DNA of 64,000 bases from Hevea brasiliensis (Eukaryota; Streptophyta; Magnoliopsida; Malpighiales; Euphorbiaceae). Positions 58,566 to 64,000 of this stretch are shown in pieces. Numbering within the stretch: the first letter of the stretch is position 1; each line of letters starts with the position of its first letter. Position numbers and translations under genes: made by a program. The stretch is taken from the NCBI RefSeq assembly GCF_030052815.1, contig NC_079509.1, forward strand, positions 44,572,750-44,636,749. Direction: 5' to 3'. Under the pieces are notes generated by a model. That model was not told the origin of the DNA. It made no database searches and saw nothing but the letters and a program-made list of their open reading frames with translations.

Positions 58566-59896
58566 ACACTGCAAAATGACCAAAATGCCCCTGTGTCTTA
58601 ATTTTGAGTTCTTAACCCAAAATAATTATTTTCTTCTTCTAATTAATTTATATCAAATATAAATTAATTAATTAATTTCTCATTAATTAAATTCATATTT
58701 AAACACTTTAAATATAAATTTAACTTATATTATACATCCAATAATCTAGATTTGGTTTCAAGTCATGCTAGGGACTTTGCAATCTAATTGCAAACCAAAC
58801 CTATTTAATTAATCAATTAAACTCTTTAAATAATTAATTAAATCATATTTAAATAGGTGATAACTTGTGTATGTGTGTGACTTACTAGGCTCATCACTAA
58901 TTAGCAATGAGACATGATATCAACTCTTAATATCATTAGAACTCTTTCTTGCCATAAATGATTTCTCTAAATCATTTTATGAACCTCATAGACCATGGTT
59001 AACACCTAGCATAGCATGCCATGGCCACCCAATTAGTAATAAGGTTTACCTTAAATGAACCTATAATCATATGTTACCATGCACTAGAATCTCTCTGTTA
59101 CAAAATCCCAACTCAAGCTGGAGTCATGGTTTATGTCAAACTCCATTTGCTATGAATATTATGTTCTCTTTTAATTCCAGTTCTTGATTAAAAAGATTTT
59201 TCTCATCAGAAACTCTTTTCTGAATAAATCTATCTGTCCTGGCCAGGAACTTGAAACATCAAGAACAATTAAATGAACAAAGGATTTTATCTCTCTTTAC
59301 TTAGAGGAACAGATTCCATCTTGATCAACACCTACCTCCATATATAACTAGTAGGAGCCAACACATGCCCATATACCCATACACAGTACAAGTATGAAAG
59401 CAGTATCAAACTCAAACTACCTATATACAAGATAACTGTGCTATCTCAGGTCTAAAGATTATATGCACTGATATGATTTATGACAAAACATTGACAAGAG
59501 TAAACTCCATGTGCTTGTCATAAGTGTCACTGGTTCGGCCTACTTATCATTTATAAGTGCCTATCATGTTTGTTATATGGCATGAGACTCACCATTCCAT
59601 CTTATTTATATCTCATATAAATAACTTGGGAACAAACATGAATACAATCTTTCTGGATAAGTCATGTCCTTATTATGAAGTATCCTCGATTGTGAACCTA
59701 TTTATGATACTTTGTGCTAGAAATAGTCACTCATATTCTTAACAACTTAAGAATAATATTTCTAACAAAATATCAATGGACCTTTTCTATTACACATAAA
59801 TATATTATGTAAACAGAAAAGTGAAAATGCCTTTTATTAATAAAAATATATACAAGATACATACTAAATGATATGCTCTAGGGCATACTACTAACA

Positions 59897-60677
59897 AGAA
59901 TTCCACCCACAGACAGATGGCCAGTCTGAGAGGGTTATTCAGATATTGAAGGATATGCTACGGGCTTGTGTGATTGATTTTGAAGGTAGTTGGGATACAC
60001 ACTTGCCTTTGATTGAGTTTGCTTATAACAATAGCTACCAATCTAGCATTGGGATGCCTCCATATGAAGCTTTGTATGGCAGAAAGTGCAGAACTCCCTT
60101 ATGTTGGGATGAAGTAGGTGAAAGGAAGATGATTGGGCCAGAAATTGTTCAGCAGACAGAGGAAAAGATCTGATTGATCAGAGATAGACTCAAGGCTGCA
60201 TCAGACCGTCAGAAGTCCTATGTTGATCTGAAGAGAAGAGATATTGAATATATAGTGGGTGATAAGGTATTCCTCAAAGTTTCTCCTTGGAAGAGGATTA
60301 TGAGATTTGGTAGAAAGGGGAAACTGAGACCTTGTTTCATCGGACCTTATGAGGTTCTGGAAAGAGTGGGTCCTTTGGCATATCGGTTGGCATTACCTCC
60401 AGAGTTAGCAAGGATACACAATGTCATCCATGTGTCCATGTTAAGGAGGTACAGATCAGACCCATCTCATGTACTATCAGTTGAAGAGATTGAGGTAAAT
60501 CCAGACCTCTCCTATGAGGAAGAACCCATAGAAATTCTAGCTTATGAGGTGAAGCAGCTGAGAAACAAACAGATACACCTGGTTAAAGTGCTGTGGAACC
60601 ATCATTCAGGCCAGGAAGCTACTTGGGAACGTGAAGAGGATATGAGAAGACAGCACCCACAACTATTCAGAGACTAA
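59897..60677 (+). pseudogene. G2 integrase 3' part and chromodomain-like end
   Basis: Resumes with [20 protein letters not shown] (catalytic Glu in QSER), with no intron at the place where G1 has one. Then [19 protein letters not shown], one TGA near 60172, the GPY/F region (FIGPYEVLERVGPLAYRLAL, HVSMLRRYRSD), and the chromodomain-like REATWE-type end (LVKVLWNHHSGQEATWE) to TAA at 60675-60677. Apart from the TGA it is open. Confidence 0.92.
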
Positions 60678-60710
60678 TGCCAGGTAAAATTTTGAGATGA
60701 AATTTATTTA

Positions 60711-60723
60711 AGGGGGGGAGAAT
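60711..60723 (+). other. G2 polypurine tract
   Basis: AGGGGGGGAGAAT directly before the 3' LTR. Confidence 0.85.
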
Positions 60724-63700
60724 TGTAACACCCCTATTTTCGGTAGTGCGTTCTACTGTTCCGGTGACCAGTGTTGTCCGGACAGCTAGGATGCCTAGAA
60801 CTACACTTCGATATGAGTGAGGAGACATAAAATAATGAAATACAAGAAAAGAAAATACAAGAAAAATAAAGGAAAAATAATAGCAAAGAAGTGTAACCAA
60901 GTTAAGCGAGTCGAGAACCCTAGCGATGGGTGACCGCACTAGGAAGTCGCGGCGTGGACCGTTGACTAGCCTTGGACCGCGGGGAACCCTGAAAAATATT
61001 TTTAGGACTTAAATAGATACCTATTGAAATACAAATACCATTAGAAATATTAAATGAAAATTAAATAATTAGTACAAAGAAAAGTGAGAAATCGAAAAAA
61101 CGGACAAAACCCGGCGTTACCGAAAAATTGGGAATGCCACCCGAACAGGGGCATTTTGGTCATTTGACACCCCGAGTTGTCTTTTGACCTAAATGTCCAT
61201 TAACAATAAATAATATTACACTTGGAAAATATAATGAAAAATTAATTTAGGGGTACCTAATGTAAATAGCCAAAAGTGGAGTGTAAATGGGTAATTATCA
61301 ATTAAAACATATAATATAGTTTAATTAAGGTGAGTGGACCACTATGGACTAAAATATTTACTAAGTGGGCAGATGTAAACCCACTAAACACTTCATCATC
61401 TTCATTTCTTCTCCCATGCCGAAGTGAACTCCATTAAAGCCTCCATAGCCAAAACTTGAGAGAGCTCCTAATCTCCTCCATTCTCACCTCCAACCATCAA
61501 AGTTTCTTCACTAATCTTGGTCCCCACCTCACAAGGAAGAAGTAGATACCAAAATCAAGGGAGATTATTGAAGATTTAATAAGTCCCAACAATAGGTAAG
61601 TTTGTATTTTTGATTGTTGCTTTGTTAAAGTTTGTAAGGATGTTTTGGGTGTTTGATTTATGGAGAAATTTTGAGGTTTGATGTTGAATGGGGATGTGTA
61701 CTTTTGGCAGCCATGGAAAAACTTTGAAGGTAGTTTATTTTTGCTCGTAAATGGTGAATTAAATGATTGATTAAATGTATATTGTGTAGGAAATTGTTTG
61801 GGTGATGTATACTTAGTATATGTAAATGTGAATTGAAATTTGAAGCTTGGAAATTAATGGAATGTAAACGTACCATTGCGGCAGGTTGTTAACTCTTGAA
61901 GAATGCTATAATTCATGCTTGGTTTATGGTATATTAATGTTGAATTGTGTTGGATGTTAGGGCAGTTTGAGTGTATATATGAGGGTTTGAAGTTGGACAT
62001 GAAAAAAGTGTTAGGGTTAGGTGATTAAATTGTTGTAAATTGAGTTGAAAACTTCTGCACTTTATGGTGTATGTTGAATGTAATTGTAAGCTTCCAAAAT
62101 GACCTATAATGTGTTGTGAATTATGTTTAGGTCATGATACAATCAGAATTGACTTGAATATTGAGTTTGGTAAGTGTTAGGAGTGATCCTTGATGTGTAT
62201 GAAAGAAATGCAATAAGGCAGTTTGTGTTTTAGGCCTATAACTTTAAGTGTGTGGCTCCAATTGGTATGAGACCAACTGGAGGTGAAACTAGGCACAAAA
62301 TGTGCCAACTTTCATGGAGAAAGCTTGCCAAAATTCTGCTTGCAAGGTAGCTTGAAAAATAACCAAATCCGTATTAAGTGCAAATAAGGCCTGAAAATTG
62401 ACTATTCGAGCAGCAGTTAGTTCTTAGGCCATAACTCACTCAAAATAGGTCCAATTGACATGAAATTTTAACCATGAATAGTTAAGACCCATATCTACAA
62501 GTCTTATGAAGACACCAAAGCCCAGAAATGACCATAAGCAAGTCATACAGCTTGTAAAAGTTCAGGTCCAAAAACTGGCTGAACCAAAATTGACCTAAAA
62601 TGACCGAAAGTGACCAATTTTGATGCATTTTGACCAGCAATAGTAAAATGACCATAACTTGGTCTACATAACTTAGAATGACCTAAACTTTTGCCCCGCG
62701 TGCAATAAGACATAGATCTACAAGTTTTTAGTTTTGACCGAAACCCAAAAACCAAGGGAACTAAGTCGTCCGGCTAGGTCAAACTAGTATCCAGGAATCC
62801 AGCAAATTGCAAGAAAATGCAAGATACATGGAAATGAATTTGGTAACATGTACCAACCCTAAAAGACTATTGAATGTGACATATTAGTGACATTAAAACC
62901 AAATTTACCTAGAACGCATCGAGGGTCGACATATTAGGTTGACTAAGGAAATAATAGAATTCGACAAATTAATTATTGAACCTTATTCTTAGAGATAGTT
63001 TAAATGAGTACTGAAACACTTCAAATTGTGTTTCTCAGTTAGCAAAGACTCAGGGAAGGGGAAGGAAACACTAAGTCAGAGCCAAGAAATAGTTATCAGA
63101 GGTTTGTGCACAGCTAGTTTTTAACTGATTTTGTTTTGAATATTTTATATGATTAAATGACATATTTTCTTATGTATTATGTTTAACAAGCATTGGATTT
63201 AATTCAATGATTATTGAAATTGTTATAGTATGTACGAATTTAGCTTTGTGAAATGGTATTTCCACAAGTATTAAGCATTGTTATGGATTGAATAAATTAT
63301 GTTTTGGAAAATTGTGATAGAACATATTTTGAATTATGATGGTAATTTTCATGGAAAAATGCAAATTTATGATTTGAATTATGATGAGCATAAAAATTAT
63401 TGGATATTGGAATTGACTTTAAATTGAATTGTATTGTGATTTATGCTCGCTAAAAGGATTGTGATATTGTTTTATATCTCACTATAGATGCTTGACTAGG
63501 TTATTACCCGTCTCTCTCATTTGTTGAGAAGACAATGGAGTTAGTTGTGTTTTGATTACCATGGTACGTGCACAGGCTTAGATTTTCCTTTGATTTGAGG
63601 TTAGATCTAAGTTTTTTTATCGTTATGGCCCTTGCGGAAGATTCATTGTTGTGGTGTGTACTGTGCACGATGATTCGACCTCCCCGACCATAGGGAGTTA

Positions 63701-64000
63701 GAATCTGATTCGACCTCCCTGACCATAGGGAGTTAGAATCACAACGAATATGGCCCTTTCGGATTTGTCTTGCATAGTTAGTGAGATAAATAATGATTTT
63801 TGAGATACAACATGGTTTTTGAGATACAACATAATTTTTGAGACACAGAATGTTTTTGAACAGTAAAGAATTATGATTTCAATTATGATTTATGTATAAT
63901 TGATTTTGTTGGAACTACCTTAAATGGTTAGTCATGATTTGATAAATTGAATTTCATGATCGAAGTCATTTTATACAAATGATTTACATTATTGGCAATG
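60724..64000 (+). repeat. G2 3' LTR, cut by the window end
   Basis: Starts TGTAACACCCCTATTTTCGG and is colinear with the 5' LTR through GTTTGTGCAC (63111). The remaining 890 bp do not align to the 5' LTR. They include a tandem pair GATTCGACCTCCCYGACC... at 63671-63741, each with a CTCCCT-GACCAT-AGGGAG inverted repeat. Non-coding. Confidence 0.85.

Larger units (their letters stand above)
50355..59896 (-). mobile_element. C1: young Ty1/copia element inserted in G2 integrase
   Basis: 9542 bp with nearly identical LTRs (50355-52448, 57801-59896), TG...CA termini, an intact tRNA-iMet primer site and a target duplication AGCAT/AGAAT (one mismatch; 50350-50354 and 59897-59901). The host integrase codons line up when it is removed. 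It is the youngest complete element here. It lacks a functional protease because of a deletion, and has a few frame breaks, some of them within patches of unusual CG-rich substitutions. Confidence 0.94.
57801..59896 (-). repeat. C1 5' LTR (right copy, 2096 bp)
   Basis: Adjacent on the - strand to the primer-binding site, so this copy would drive transcription. Candidate TATA TATTTAAG at 58367-58374, with CACGTGTC at 58558-58565 about 185 bp upstream and several CACATGTCAC-type words between. Confidence 0.93.
42663..64000 (+). mobile_element. G2: Ty3/gypsy element (Tekay-type), interrupted by C1, running off the window
   Basis: 5' LTR from 42663, primer site at 46354, gag-pol on the + strand to 50354, the C1 insertion, the rest of pol to 60677, polypurine tract, and a 3' LTR from 60724 that is not complete at 64000. 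It encodes the same protein order as G1 but a distinct LTR family. Many stops and frameshifts and a mutated RT active site show that it is dead. The left target flank is TGCCC (42658-42662). Confidence 0.92.

Noticed and set aside
1..64000. A host gene or new defence, metabolic or mobile system beyond retroelements
   Set aside because: Every open frame of convincing coding character belongs to an LTR retrotransposon family; the remaining sequence is LTR, leader or decayed element.

Overview
The window is plant nuclear DNA made almost entirely of nested LTR retrotransposons. I see no cellular gene, tRNA, rRNA or CRISPR array. The chromodomain Ty3/gypsy elements (Tekay/Del type), Angela/Tork-like Ty1/copia elements, Athila-like and Tat/Ogre-like remnants, tRNA-iMet primer sites and low GC all point to a eudicot. 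A woody Euphorbiaceae genome such as rubber tree is a guess from the look of the elements, not something shown here. Element names used below (T1, G1-G3, C1-C5, A1) are mine.

Layout. 1-3407: 3' end of a Tat-like element (T1, + strand): a 53-bp tandem array, a 60-bp variant array, a polypurine tract and a 1.69-kb 3' LTR carrying an antisense coiled-coil ORF. T1 sits in a gypsy LTR remnant (G3, 3408-4591), which sits in a copia remnant (C4, 4592-6954). 6955-11231 plus 22854-22939: an Athila-like remnant (A1, - strand) with LTR, 3' non-coding region and a decayed ORF-1-type gene. That gene is split by a full-length gypsy element (G1, 11232-22853, - strand) with two 3.4-kb LTRs and a decayed gag-pol that includes a 79-bp intron-like insertion in integrase. 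22940-42431: a deleted - strand copia element (C3), whose left LTR received a + strand copia element (C2, 23400-36915, perfect 5-bp target duplication). C2 in turn received a gypsy solo LTR in its RNase H gene (31274-34576, perfect 5-bp duplication). 42432-42662: a scrap of copia leader (C5). 42663 to beyond the window end: a + strand gypsy element (G2) whose integrase gene is interrupted by a young copia element (C1, 50355-59896, - strand).

How the parts relate. The gypsy elements encode gag, protease, RT, RNase H, integrase and a C-terminal chromodomain-like region. The copia elements encode gag, protease, integrase, RT and RNase H. All are inactivated by nonsense codons, frameshifts, lost catalytic residues or deletions, so any mobility would need proteins from other copies. 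The insertion order read from the target duplications is A1 before G1; C3 before C2 before the solo LTR; C5 before G2 before C1.

Most interesting signals: the intron-like insertion in G1 integrase; a pair of adjacent hairpins before the likely poly(A) region of three gypsy LTR types, with compensatory base changes; and patches in C1 where CAG/CTG sites read as CG-containing words, which looks like an assembly artefact linked to CHG methylation and explains some of the frame breaks.
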